Positions 1-9,400 of a stretch of DNA of 35,991 nucleotides are shown piece by piece. Made by a program: the position numbers and the translations under genes. Below the pieces are notes generated by a model. That model was not told where the DNA came from. It searched no databases and worked only from the letters and a program-made list of their open reading frames with translations. Position 1 is the first letter of the stretch; each line of letters starts with the position of its first letter. Source of the stretch: Peptococcaceae bacterium (GTDB taxonomy: Bacteria; Bacillota; Desulfitobacteriia; Desulfitobacteriales; Syntrophobotulaceae); the NCBI GenBank assembly GCA_012839895.1, contig DUML01000102.1:1-35991 (forward strand). Direction: 5' to 3'.

Positions 1-22
1 AAATTTTTGATAAACTGATTAT

Positions 23-85
23 GCATTTGGCGAATACGACCTCCTTGGAGGGTTGGTTTGGCGACTAACGTATTCGACCAAATGC
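23..85. repeat. Long imperfect hairpin downstream of the aldolase gene
   Basis: Arms at 23-38 and 69-85 are reverse complements apart from one extra base. A second perfect small hairpin (CCTCC-TT-GGAGG, 40-51) sits in the loop. A T-rich run follows the right arm (86-95), so on the plus strand it could end a transcript entering from the left. On the minus strand it would be the 3' end of the aldolase operon, though without a clean U tract. A terminator or RNA-stabilising structure is most likely; a mobile-element remnant is the alternative. Confidence 0.5.
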
Positions 86-159
86 TTTTCTTTTTCCTGC
101 CACCCCAACATTTATTTTAGAACCCTTAAATTAATCTGTCTGGTATGTCGATTAATAAT

Positions 160-1170
160 TTACTTATTTGCTTTTTTATTAGCTAAAGCGTAAGCAACAT
201 CGATACATATATCTTCTTGACCTTCTGTACACTGACGTCTGCCAATTTCTTTGATTATATCTCTTGGGTCGACGCCAAATTTCGCACCTGCCCTTTGTGC
301 GAACAGTAGAAAGCTGGAATAGCATCCTGCGTAGCCTAGCATAATTCGATCATTATCAACTTCCATGGGCCTCGGCATGAGTGGTCTTAAGTATTCTTCA
401 GCTATATCCATTGTTTTATATAAGTCTATACCACAGTCAATATTCATTCTGTCTAATACTGCTGCAAATATTTCCGTCGGACAGTTACCTGCCCCGGCAC
501 CAAATCCTTTTAGACAACAGTCTATATATTCTGCTCCAGCTTCTACAGCTGCCTTTGAATTAGCTACAGCTAACTGTAAATTATTATGACCATGGAATCC
601 TATCGGAACATCTACGGCTTTTTTCATAGCAGCTATTCTTTCGTAGGTTTGTTCAGGAAGTTGATATCCTCCGCCATCAAGTAAATAAATTACTTCTGCA
701 CCATAAGATTCAGCCATTTGAGCATATCGAACGGTATCTTTTACAGGTATAATTCCGGCACAAGGCAAAACAGATATGGGGATAAAACCCATTTGTTTTG
801 CCATTTTGATATGCTGTTCAGCTATGTCAACTTCAGTTATCTGGGTACAAAGACGCGCGTATTTGGCACCAAATTCTTTGGCTAAGTTTAATTCGTGTCT
901 AGTGCCTACTCCAGGGAGAATGATTATCGAAATACTGCTATTCTTTATAACCGGAGCAACAGCTTCCATATATTCCCTGTCTGATGCTGCTGCAAATCCA
1001 TATTGCAGAGCATTACCACCCAATCCATTGCCATGCCCAAATTCAATGGCTTCTACACCAGTTTTATCTATTTGTTCCGCAAGAATTGCCATCTGTTCAG
1101 GTGTGAATTGGTGGCTTTTGGCATGACTTCCATCCCTCAGAGTTAAATCGAATATTTTGATTTTAGCCAT
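160..1170 (-). CDS. mhpE: 4-hydroxy-2-oxovalerate aldolase-type enzyme (DmpG/MhpE family, divergent)
   Basis: This 336-residue protein belongs to the HMGL-like TIM-barrel aldolases. The family splits 4-hydroxy-2-oxoacids into pyruvate and an aldehyde with a divalent metal. Visible signatures are the N-terminal LRDGSHAKSH (metal and catalytic Arg12/Asp13), GHGNGLGG near 46, metal ligands in GFHGHNN (His193, His195), GAGAGN near 225, and the C-terminal helical region with LGYAGCYSSFL that contacts the dehydrogenase partner in DmpG-DmpF. Two places differ from the DmpG pattern I recall: the MMSHM-like segment is LPCAG (135-139), and the DSxGAM segment is DGGGYQ (165-170). Substrate range may therefore differ. 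A GGAGG site precedes the ATG. It lies 13 nt after the dehydrogenase gene, so the two are co-transcribed and probably form the usual channelling complex. Confidence 0.85.
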   Translation of the reverse strand: MAKIKIFDLTLRDGSHAKSHQFTPEQMAILAEQIDKTGVEAIEFGHGNGLGGNALQYGFAAASDREYMEAVAPVIKNSSISIIILPGVGTRHELNLAKEFGAKYARLCTQITEVDIAEQHIKMAKQMGFIPISVLPCAGIIPVKDTVRYAQMAESYGAEVIYLLDGGGYQLPEQTYERIAAMKKAVDVPIGFHGHNNLQLAVANSKAAVEAGAEYIDCCLKGFGAGAGNCPTEIFAAVLDRMNIDCGIDLYKTMDIAEEYLRPLMPRPMEVDNDRIMLGYAGCYSSFLLFAQRAGAKFGVDPRDIIKEIGRRQCTEGQEDICIDVAYALANKKANK

Positions 1171-1183
1171 TACTTTATTCCTC

Positions 1184-2068
1184 CTATTTGAATAATTTGT
1201 ACTTGGCGATTTTCTCTCCGACAGCTAATGCTGCACAAGTTTCAATGTCCAAGTTTCCACTATAATTGGGTAAATAATCTCCAGAACCCTCAACTTCAAT
1301 CATTACGGTAACTTTATTGCCATCAAATATTGGTGGTACCTTTAATCTATACCCTGGAACAAAAGATTGCACTTCTTTTACCATATTATCTACTGAATCA
1401 ACAATTTTCTTCTCAATTTCTTCATTAACATTACTTATTAAAGCATAGATAGTATTATTCATTAACATTGGAGGATCTGCAGGATTAAGTAGAATAATCG
1501 CCTTTCCGCGTTCTGCTTTACCAATATCAACTATACCTTTGGCCGTTGTTAGGGTAAATTCATCAATGTTTTGCCTAGTACCTGGTCCTGCGCTTTTACT
1601 CGCTATTGTCGCTACAATTTCAGCATAAGGAGTTTTTACTATCCTGCTTATAGCATATACTATCGGAATAGTTGCTTGACCTCCGCATGTTATCAAGTTA
1701 ACATTCATAGCATTAATATGTTCATCTAAGTTAACCACAGGTATCACATAAGGGCCTACTGCTGCAGGTGTCAAGTCGATTGCGATGATACCAGCATCTT
1801 TCAACAATGGTGCATGAACCATATGAGCATGAGCAGTTGTTGCATCAAAAACAATATCTATGTCTCTTCTTTCCAAGATAGCTTTAATGCCTTCGGCGCT
1901 AGTCTCAATGCCTTCTTCTTGGGCTAACCGAAGCCCTTCTGATTCACGGATAATTCCGGTAACTAGCTTTAAATCTAAATATTTAGCCCTTCTTTTAATT
2001 TTATACATTAAGTCTGTGCCAATATTTCCTGGGCCGATAATTGCAGCATTAAACTTATCTTTACTCAT
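1184..2068 (-). CDS. mhpF: Acetaldehyde dehydrogenase, acetylating (DmpF/MhpF family)
   Basis: The 294-residue length is normal for DmpF/MhpF. These enzymes oxidise acetaldehyde (or propanal) with NAD+ and CoA to the acyl-CoA. An N-terminal Rossmann motif ([11 protein letters not shown], about 10-20) binds NAD. The catalytic cysteine is Cys128 in [11 protein letters not shown], and the SAGPGTRxNIDEF segment follows at about 160. The gene is directly upstream of the aldolase, the standard pairing that passes toxic aldehyde between active sites. No oxygenase or hydratase of a meta-cleavage pathway is adjacent. A GGAG lies 12 nt before the ATG, a rather long spacing. The gene begins about 120 bp beyond a MITE-like insertion, so its promoter may lie in that gap or transcripts may come through from the TRAP genes. 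Confidence 0.9.
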   Translation of the reverse strand: MSKDKFNAAIIGPGNIGTDLMYKIKRRAKYLDLKLVTGIIRESEGLRLAQEEGIETSAEGIKAILERRDIDIVFDATTAHAHMVHAPLLKDAGIIAIDLTPAAVGPYVIPVVNLDEHINAMNVNLITCGGQATIPIVYAISRIVKTPYAEIVATIASKSAGPGTRQNIDEFTLTTAKGIVDIGKAERGKAIILLNPADPPMLMNNTIYALISNVNEEIEKKIVDSVDNMVKEVQSFVPGYRLKVPPIFDGNKVTVMIEVEGSGDYLPNYSGNLDIETCAALAVGEKIAKYKLFK

Positions 2069-2182
2069 AATAAGTCATCACTCCTTCATTTTTTTGATTA
2101 AGCTTATTAAGAAGTCTATTTATGTGCTTTCCTGAAGTTCTAACTGGGTATATATTAAGATACTTGTTTTGTTATAAAGGTT

Positions 2183-2556
2183 ATAGAATGAATATACCGG
2201 TTCAACAGAGCCACCGTTCCGGAGTACAGCGAGCCACCCGTCCGGAAAAATTGAGCCATAGTTCCGGACATATGAGCCAAGCTTAATCGTATAGGGAAGC
2301 TCCTCCTTTGAGACCCAAAATGAGACTTGATATGGGGGCGATGAATGCTACCCTAGATATAAGGGATGGGCTTACCCTAGAGGAATACATCATCTGAGCC
2401 ACAGCCCTCGACCCATTGAAGCATCCGGCGTAGAGTCCGATGTCAAGTCTACCCGAGAGTAGACTACCCCTTTCGTAAGTGTGGTTTCGTAAAACGGAAC
2501 GGCGGCTCTCACTCGCCGGAACAGTGGCTCAAAGTAGGCCGGATTAATCATAGAAT
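2183..2556. mobile_element. Non-autonomous IS21-like element (MITE) with multiple end repeats
   Basis: The left end carries a ~16-bp repeat, GAGCCACCGTTCCGGA, at 2208-2223, with variants at 2231-2246 and 2253-2268 and a partial copy at 2274, spaced 21-23 bp. The right end has the same repeat inverted at 2516-2530 and 2495-2508, spaced 22 bp. Multiple short repeats inside both ends are typical of the IS21 family. A 7-bp direct repeat, ATAGAAT, flanks the element at 2183-2189 and 2550-2556 and could be the target duplication. No istA or istB gene is present. A 36-codon open stretch (2287-2394, ending LTLEEYII) may be a coding remnant, and a 7-bp hairpin lies at 2446-2465. The element separates dctM from the dehydrogenase gene. 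Confidence 0.65.
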
Positions 2557-2584
2557 ATTTACACTTATTATTTTTGTTTTGGTT

Positions 2585-3901
2585 TTACATTCTATTGGGT
2601 AAGAACATAATGATGTCTGGGAAAATGCAGCAAAGAATTATACATATGAATTGCATTAACATAAAAGGAAGAGCAGCCATATACAGTTTTCCTATGGGAA
2701 TGTGGGGAACAAATCCTTTCATATAGAAGACGGCATAGGCTACTGGCGGTGAGAGTACTGATACCTGGATCATTAGTGCAAAAATGATTCCGAACCATAT
2801 TGGATCAAAGCCTAAGGAATAGATAATAGGAGTAAACAAGGGGACGCCTATTAATAAAACTCCATAAGAATCTAGCAGCATACCCATTATAAGTAGCATA
2901 AAGAGTATGGTTCCTAAAATAACCCACTTACCATTACCTATACTTACTACAAAATCAGCAATAACCTTATCTCCGCCCAAACCAATGAAGATATTGGTAA
3001 ACATCGAAGCAGTCACAATAATCATCATAATCATCGCTGTGGTTTTCATTGTAGAATAACAAGATTCTTTAAACATTTCCCAGTTGAAATTCTTATATAT
3101 AATAGCAATAATTATTGCTCCAACACAGCCAAGGGCAGAAGCTTCATTAGGTGTAGCAGCGCCTAGCAAAATAGAACCTAAAACTAGTAAAATCAAGCCC
3201 AAAGTGGGAGTAACAGAAAAGCAAACCATAGAGATTTTCTGCGAAGTAGAATATTTTGCACTCTCTTCCTTTGATATTGGTGGACCAAAAGAGGGATTGA
3301 TATAAGATCGGACAATTACATAAATTCCATAAATGGCAGCAAGGCAAATACCAGCTCCCATCCCCCCAGCAAATAATTTTGCGATAGATATATTAGCAAG
3401 GGACCCATAAATGACCAGTATTACGCTTGGAGGGATAAGAGTCCCCAAACTGCCTGCCGCCATTACCGTACCACAAGCCATTTTTTCCTCGTATTTATGT
3501 TTGAGCATTGTAGGTAGAGCTAACATAGCCATTATGGAAATAGAGGCGCCAATAATACCGGTAGCAGCACCCATTAAAGCAGAGATCACTACAGTAGAAA
3601 GAGCCAAGCCGCCTCTAAGTCTGCCAAAAACTACATACAAGGAGTCAAATAACTTATCTGCTGATCCTGACTTTTCCAGGAGAGCTCCCATAAAAATAAA
3701 TAACGGGATACAGACATAGGAACTTGTCGTAACGACCTTAAAAACAGATCGCATAAAAATATTTAAAATACTTAAATCTCCCCAAAAAGCAACGCCGAAA
3801 ATGATTCCTAAGCCGCCTAAAATCCAGGAGAGCGGGTGTCCCAAGAATAGCACGACAAGAAATACAACCATCATTATTAAAACAATTGTTGTTGCGCTCA
3901 T
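2585..3901 (-). CDS. dctM: TRAP transporter large permease, DctM subunit
   Basis: This 438-residue, very hydrophobic protein has roughly 12 membrane segments and fits the DctM subunit of tripartite ATP-independent periplasmic transporters, which carries the sodium-coupled translocation pathway. Recognisable features are the N-terminal FLGHPLSWILGGLG region, GAATGIIGASISIMAM near 110-125, the GSLGTLIPPSVILVIYG loop (150-166), and SPPVAYAVFYMKG near 385, all characteristic of DctM. The start has a good AGGAGA site and follows the dctQ stop by 2 nt, so translation is probably coupled. The next genes downstream are the aldehyde dehydrogenase and aldolase, across the MITE-like insertion. The substrate cannot be read from the sequence; a 2-oxo, hydroxy or dicarboxylic acid is likely for the family. 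Confidence 0.93.
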   Translation of the reverse strand: MSATTIVLIMMVVFLVVLFLGHPLSWILGGLGIIFGVAFWGDLSILNIFMRSVFKVVTTSSYVCIPLFIFMGALLEKSGSADKLFDSLYVVFGRLRGGLALSTVVISALMGAATGIIGASISIMAMLALPTMLKHKYEEKMACGTVMAAGSLGTLIPPSVILVIYGSLANISIAKLFAGGMGAGICLAAIYGIYVIVRSYINPSFGPPISKEESAKYSTSQKISMVCFSVTPTLGLILLVLGSILLGAATPNEASALGCVGAIIIAIIYKNFNWEMFKESCYSTMKTTAMIMMIIVTASMFTNIFIGLGGDKVIADFVVSIGNGKWVILGTILFMLLIMGMLLDSYGVLLIGVPLFTPIIYSLGFDPIWFGIIFALMIQVSVLSPPVAYAVFYMKGFVPHIPIGKLYMAALPFMLMQFICIILCCIFPDIIMFLPNRM

Positions 3902-3903
3902 AG

Positions 3904-4413
3904 TTAAATCTCCTCTCCTTTAGTAAATTGAACAAATACCCTGAGCCATTTTGCGATTCCCTGGAGTAACAACAATAAAAAAGAAAATGCAATTATGACT
4001 TTTAGTGGATATAGGGGAGCAGCCCATTGGGTATAAGTTGTTTCTCTTATACTTAGCGAGTAGAGCGCATTGTCTGTGCATTTCCAAACCATAACAGCCG
4101 CAAAGGGGAAGAATATTAGCGGAAATAAAATTAATTCTAAAATTTGTTGTTTTTTAGGTGAAAATTTTGAAAAAACCATATCAGTCCGAACGTGTCCATC
4201 ATAGGTCATTACCCAAGCAGCTCCTGTAATAAAATGGGCGCCGTAAAGTAGCATTGCCACTTCCCACGACCAAACTGTCGGACTATTAAAAACGTAACGT
4301 AGTAGAGTCTCGCCTGCTTGAAGGATAACTATAGGTATTATTAAGAAGCTAAAGAATTTGCCTACAGAGATGCTTATCTTATCCATGGTTTTAACGTACT
4401 TTCTTATCACCAA
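3904..4413 (-). CDS. dctQ: TRAP transporter small permease, DctQ subunit
   Basis: The 169-residue protein has four predicted membrane segments (about 15-35, 50-70, 90-115, 130-155), as expected for the DctQ small permease. The segment GAAWVMTYDGHVRTDMVF around 60-80 is the family signature (variants of the xDGHVRxD loop). It bridges the binding protein and the DctM channel. It is read from a TTG (or the GTG one codon later) with a GGGAGG site 7 nt upstream. The gene lies between dctP, from which a long inverted repeat separates it, and dctM, which follows after 2 nt. Confidence 0.92.
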   Translation of the reverse strand: MVIRKYVKTMDKISISVGKFFSFLIIPIVILQAGETLLRYVFNSPTVWSWEVAMLLYGAHFITGAAWVMTYDGHVRTDMVFSKFSPKKQQILELILFPLIFFPFAAVMVWKCTDNALYSLSIRETTYTQWAAPLYPLKVIIAFSFLLLLLQGIAKWLRVFVQFTKGEEI

Positions 4414-4443
4414 CTACTAACCTCCCCGTTAATTTTAGAAAGC

Positions 4444-4526
4444 ATTGCTACTATTCAGCATGCAAATGATGGAATTTTACGGATAATATACGCTTGTGAA
4501 TCGTAAAGATGCTGAATAGTAGCAAT
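4444..4526 (-). repeat. 18-bp perfect inverted repeat between dctP and dctQ
   Basis: The arms 4444-4461 and 4509-4526 are perfect 18-bp reverse complements (ATTGCTACTATTCAGCAT and its complement) around a 47-nt loop. The loop holds a second small inverted pair, TTTACG (4476-4481) and CGTAAA (4502-4507), so a two-tier RNA hairpin can form in the dctP-dctQ spacer. Such structures often protect the 3' end of the abundant binding-protein message and reduce read-through into permease genes. No U-tract follows on the minus strand, so this is more likely an mRNA-stabilising element than a strong terminator. Confidence 0.7.
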
Positions 4527-4568
4527 TATGGTTTATTGCTATTTAATTACTTATTTAACTACTATTTA

Positions 4569-5729
4569 CTATTCATCAGCATCTTTATGATATTTAGGAA
4601 TCTCAAAGCCAGCAGCTTCACTAGCTGTTAGTCCTGTACTCCAATGAGATGTTAACTCTTTATATGGATAATATTTTTTATAAAATTCATAAATTGTATC
4701 GTAAGCTTTAGCTGTCAGGCTATCTTGTCCTTGCTTTTCTCTTTCAGCAGCTTCGATCTCAACCATTTTCTTCCTCATATCAGCAAACTGCTCAGGAGCC
4801 AATCTCCTAAATGCTACCTTCCCTGATTCGCTTAATTCTTTCAAATCTTCAGCACTCGTCAACTCGGCTTGAGCAAAGACATTCATCATTTTGGCATCCA
4901 GTACAGATTTAATAATAATTTTTAAATCTTCTGGCAGTTTGTTCCAGGCATCCTTGTTAACAACAACTGTTTCGACAAATGAACAATTCCAAAAATCTGG
5001 ATAAATGCCATATGGCGCTATGTCAGTTATACCTAAGTCATTGTTATAGGACAGATAGCAGTTTTCAAGCATATCGACGGCTCCCTGGGCCATAGCAGTG
5101 TAAATTTCTTCAATGGGCAGAGTGATAGCGGAAATACCCATGGCGACCGCAATATCAGGAGCTGAAGTCCGGAATTTCTTGCCCTTCATTTCTGCGATAC
5201 TCTTAAAGTCATATCTCGAAGCTAATGTATCAGGCGGCCAAATTCTATAAGAAATGAATTCGAGATTTAGCTTATCAAAAGCTTCCTGCATTAATTCTTT
5301 ACCGCCGCCCTGTTCCAAGAAGATCATTCTATCCAAAGGCCCCATAGACATATTGCCATCTGCGATAGGAATAAATGCGTATTCAATTCCTTTTACATAT
5401 GACGGCCAGCTCGAGTGCATTTCGAAGACTCCTTCCCCACAGGCTTGGAAGGCTTCCATGCTACTCGCAAAGGAACCACTTGGATAAAGTTCTATCTTCA
5501 TTCTTCCGTTAGTTGCTTTATAAATATCATCACATACTACTTCGAAAGCTTTATAATCTAACTGTTCAGGGCCATGTACTACTTGAAATTTCCAAGTAAA
5601 TTCTGGTGCAGCTGCCATTCCGCTACTACCAGGTGAAGTTTGGGCTGGAGCACTACTGTTACCGCAGCCAGCTAGAATTATGGTTAAACTTAGAATAATA
5701 GTAATAATTAGAACAAATTTTCGATGCAT
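4569..5729 (-). CDS. dctP: TRAP transporter solute-binding lipoprotein, DctP family
   Basis: The 386-residue protein starts with a lipoprotein signal (hydrophobic residues 5-19, lipobox LAGC, Cys22) and a Ser/Pro/Ala-rich linker. The mature part is a DctP-type binding protein: GRMKIELYPSG near 75, MKGKKFRTSAPD near 183 with the Arg that anchors a substrate carboxylate, and IYTAMAQGAVDMLEN near 208. It captures an organic acid outside the membrane and hands it to DctQM. The start has an AAGGGAG site 8-9 nt upstream. The gene heads the minus-strand cluster. Its neighbours suggest a substrate cleaved to pyruvate and an aldehyde, but that is inference. Confidence 0.92.
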   Translation of the reverse strand: MHRKFVLIITIILSLTIILAGCGNSSAPAQTSPGSSGMAAAPEFTWKFQVVHGPEQLDYKAFEVVCDDIYKATNGRMKIELYPSGSFASSMEAFQACGEGVFEMHSSWPSYVKGIEYAFIPIADGNMSMGPLDRMIFLEQGGGKELMQEAFDKLNLEFISYRIWPPDTLASRYDFKSIAEMKGKKFRTSAPDIAVAMGISAITLPIEEIYTAMAQGAVDMLENCYLSYNNDLGITDIAPYGIYPDFWNCSFVETVVVNKDAWNKLPEDLKIIIKSVLDAKMMNVFAQAELTSAEDLKELSESGKVAFRRLAPEQFADMRKKMVEIEAAEREKQGQDSLTAKAYDTIYEFYKKYYPYKELTSHWSTGLTASEAAGFEIPKYHKDADE

Positions 5730-6413
5730 AAAACCAACTCCCTTTAAATTTTAATTTGAACATAAGGTTCCACAGTCCCTAGGTATCGGTAGTTTAGATT
5801 CAGTGAACTTAAGGATTCAATTGTTTTAAGTTAGAATGCTACTTATCTACGGTTATTGCCGTCCTCCTTTCTTTAGTAAAATAAATCCTCCTCCCTTCAA
5901 TGTTAGTTATCTGAAATTTCCCTATTTTCTAACAAGTTATCAAATAAGTTGCTATAGTACAATTAGCTTTCAATTTTAAAAAAAGAAAAGAAAATAAAAT
6001 AATGAACAAAATATATGTTCAAGTTAACGAGAAGGGTGAAGATATTCAAAAAAACAATTAAAAAAACTGATGAAAAAATAAAACACTCAAGTGTTTTTTG
6101 CTTGAGTATTTATTGTTGCTAGCTGTGTTAGATAAGTAGGAGATACGATATAGCCATTGATATAAGCTTCATAGATAGTTAGAACATACTATCAACGACT
6201 AACACCCAATAGTTGTGAGTCTTGCCAAATTGAAAAATGTACTTCAGACAATATGTTAATCAATTATCCCAATGGGGTATAACCTGAAAATTCAGCGCTA
6301 TCCTACCGCACTGCCAGAAGTACTTCTTTTTTTTATACATTTTTTTGGCCCAATTTTTCAATAATAAGGATGGTATGGTTTATTTCTGTAAATACAAAAG
6401 GGGGTTACACATA
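5730..6413. other. 684-bp divergent intergenic region between dctP and the PFOR gene
   Basis: No supported gene is present. The region must hold promoters for the two divergent units, but I cannot identify a convincing sigma-A or sigma-54 promoter pair. Visible structures are a TGAACA-N7-TGTTCA dyad (6003-6021), a possible operator, and a 7-bp inverted pair at 5806-5812/5826-5832 in the dctP leader. At 6081-6107 there are competing small hairpins (AAACAC/GTGTTT followed by T's, and ACTCAAG/CTTGAGT). A 19-codon ATG frame (6002-6061) ends just before them, but its ribosome site is weak and it is not called as a gene. Confidence 0.5.
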
Positions 6414-9400
6414 ATGCCGCAAAAAATGGCGACTATGGACGGCAACGAAGCAGCTGCGCGGGCTTCTTACGCCTTAACAGAAGTGGCAACAATTTTTCCT
6501 ATAACACCTTCCTCGCCTATGGCCGAAGGAGTAGATGAATGGTCGGCTCACGGGAAGACCAATATCTTCGGTCAACCGGTAAAAGTAGTGGAAATGGAGT
6601 CGGAAGCCGGGGCGGCCGGAGCAGTACACGGCTCGCTGGCTGCGGGAGCGCTGACCACTACATATACAGCCTCCCAAGGGCTTCTTTTAATGATTCCTAA
6701 CATGTATAAGATAGCCGGGGAACTTTTGCCCAGTGTTTTTCATGTCAGTGCCAGGGCTTTAGCTACCCATGCCCTGTCAATTTTCGGTGACCATCAAGAC
6801 GTAATGGCTTGCCGGCAGACAGGTTTTGCCCTGCTGGCTTCCACCAGTGTTCAGGAATGCATGGATTTAGGATACGTGGCTCATTTGGCAACACTTAAGG
6901 CGCGGGTTCCTTTTCTCCATTTCTTTGACGGGTTCCGTACCTCTCACGAGGTCCAAAAAATCGAAGTGATTGATCAGGAGACTATTAAGCAAATAGTGGA
7001 TTATGATGCTATCCAGCGTTTCCGGGATAATTCTTTACATCCGGACCACCCTATTGTCCGCGGGTCTACCCAGAATCCGGACGTTTATTTTCAATACCGG
7101 GAAGTTGCCAATCCTTTCTATGCCAAGGTTCCTGATATTGTCGAAGAAACCATGCGTGAGCTGGAAAAAGTAACCGGCCGGGTCTATCATCCCTTTAATT
7201 ATTACGGAGCACCGGACGCCGAATATATTATTGTTGCTATGGGCTCCGTCTGCGATACTATCGAAGAAACAATTGATTATTTAACCAAGAAAGGAGAAAA
7301 AGTAGGGCTTATCATAGTCCATCTTTATCGTCCGTTCTCAGCCGAATATTTCTTCAAGGTCCTGCCCAAGACCGTGCAAAGGATTGCTGTCTTAGACCGG
7401 ACCAAAGAGCCCGGCTCTCCCGGAGAACCCCTTTATCTTGATGTTGTGGAAGTATTCAGCACTATGCAAAATAAACCTTTGATTGTAGGTGGGCGCTATG
7501 GCCTTGGTTCTAAAGATACGACGCCTTCGCAGATTCTGGCGGTTTATAAAAATCTTAAGGCAGCCAATCCCAAGAACCATTTTACAATTGGTATTGTCGA
7601 TGATGTTTCCTATACTTCTTTGCCTGAAGAGGAAATCATCGATACCACTCCCGAAGGAACCATAAACTGCAAATTCTGGGGTTTGGGTTCAGACGGAACA
7701 GTCGGCGCCAATAAATCCGCAGTAAAAATCATCGGGGATAATACCGATCTCTATGTTCAGGCTTACTTTTCCTATGACAGCAAAAAGTCGGGCGGCACAA
7801 CCGTCTCCCATTTAAGGTTCGGCAAGAAACCCATTAAGTCTCGTTATTTGGTGATTAATGCCGATTACATTGCTTGCCACAACAAATCTTTCCTTTACCA
7901 GTATAATTTAGTGCAGGGTTTGAGGAAGAACGGGACCTTTGTTTTAAATTGCCCCTGGAAACCGGAAGAGTTGGACGAGCACCTGCCTGCTTATCTCAAA
8001 CGGTACCTGGCGGAAAATAACATTAATTTCTATATTATTGATGCGGTGGATATTGCCCAGAAAATAGGCTTAGGTGCCAGAATTAATATGATTATGCAGG
8101 CTGTTTTCTTTAAATTGTCTAACGTCATCCCGCTGGAAGAGGCAGTTCGATATCTCAAAAATTCTATTGAAAAAACCTATGGCCGTAAGGGTTCCAAAAT
8201 TGTGGAAATGAATATAGCGGCTGTTGATGAAGGCATTGCCAAAGTTGTTAAAGTCGAAATTCCGGCGGAGTGGGCTAAGGCCGAGGAAAATCCTAAGACT
8301 GAAGCAAAAGAATTGCCGGATTTTATTCAGAAAATTCACCAGCCCATTACCAGTTATGAAGGGGATGAACTGCCCACCAGCACTTTTCTCAATATGGAAG
8401 ACGGCCGTGTCCCCTTAGGCACTACCGCCTATGAAAAACGCGGCATTGCTGTTTTTTTGCCCGAATGGCAAATTGACAAGTGTATTCAGTGCTATCAGTG
8501 CTCTTACATTTGTCCCCATGCCACCATCAGGCCGTTCCTCTTAACGGACGAGGAAAAAGCTAAAGCACCGGATACTTTTAAAACGAAACAACCTGTGGGT
8601 AAAGCCTTGCAAGGACTGCATTTCCGCATTCAGGTAGCGCCTTTGGACTGCACGGGTTGTATGAACTGCGCGGACATTTGCCCGGCTCCCGGCAAAGCTT
8701 TGGTTATGAAGCCCGCTGCCGAGCAGATCGAAAGAGAGTCGGAAAACTGGGAGTTCGCCATGACGGTAACACCCAAAGAGGATTTGCTGGATCGTTATAC
8801 CATCAAAGGAAGCCAGCTTATGCGGCCTTTGCTGGAATTCAACGGCGCTTGCCCCGGTTGTGGCGAGACTCCCTATGTCAAACTTTTGACACAGCTCTTC
8901 GGCGATCGGCTAATGATTGCTAATGCCACCGGTTGTTCTTCCATCTGGGGCGGCAGCTATCCGTCCATCCCTTATACAACTAATGCCGAAGGCAAAGGGC
9001 CCGCTTGGGCTAATTCCCTCTTTGAAAACAATGCCGAATACGGCTACGGAATGTATCTGGGTGTGAAACAAATCCGGGAAAAAATTGCCCAACTGATGGA
9101 AGAGGCCCTGAATACGGAGCTGCCAGGGCAAGTCGCAAGCGCTTTCCGGGAGTGGCTGGACTCTTTTGATGACGGTGATCGTTCCAGATTTGCTTCGGAT
9201 AAAGTCCTCAAAGTCCTAGAGGCTCACCCCTTGCCGGATAATCCGCTAATCGCTGAAATCCTGAAAAGAAAAGATTATCTGGTGAAACGCTCTATCTGGG
9301 CGGTTGGTGGCGACGGCTGGGCTTATGACATTGGTTACAACGGAGTTGACCACGTCCTGGCCAGCGGGGATGACATTAATCTCCTGGTTTTGGATACGGA

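Noticed and set aside
6345-6413. N-terminal extension of PFOR from a TTG
   Set aside because: The ATG at 6414 has a strong AAAAGGGGG site and matches the normal family N-terminus.
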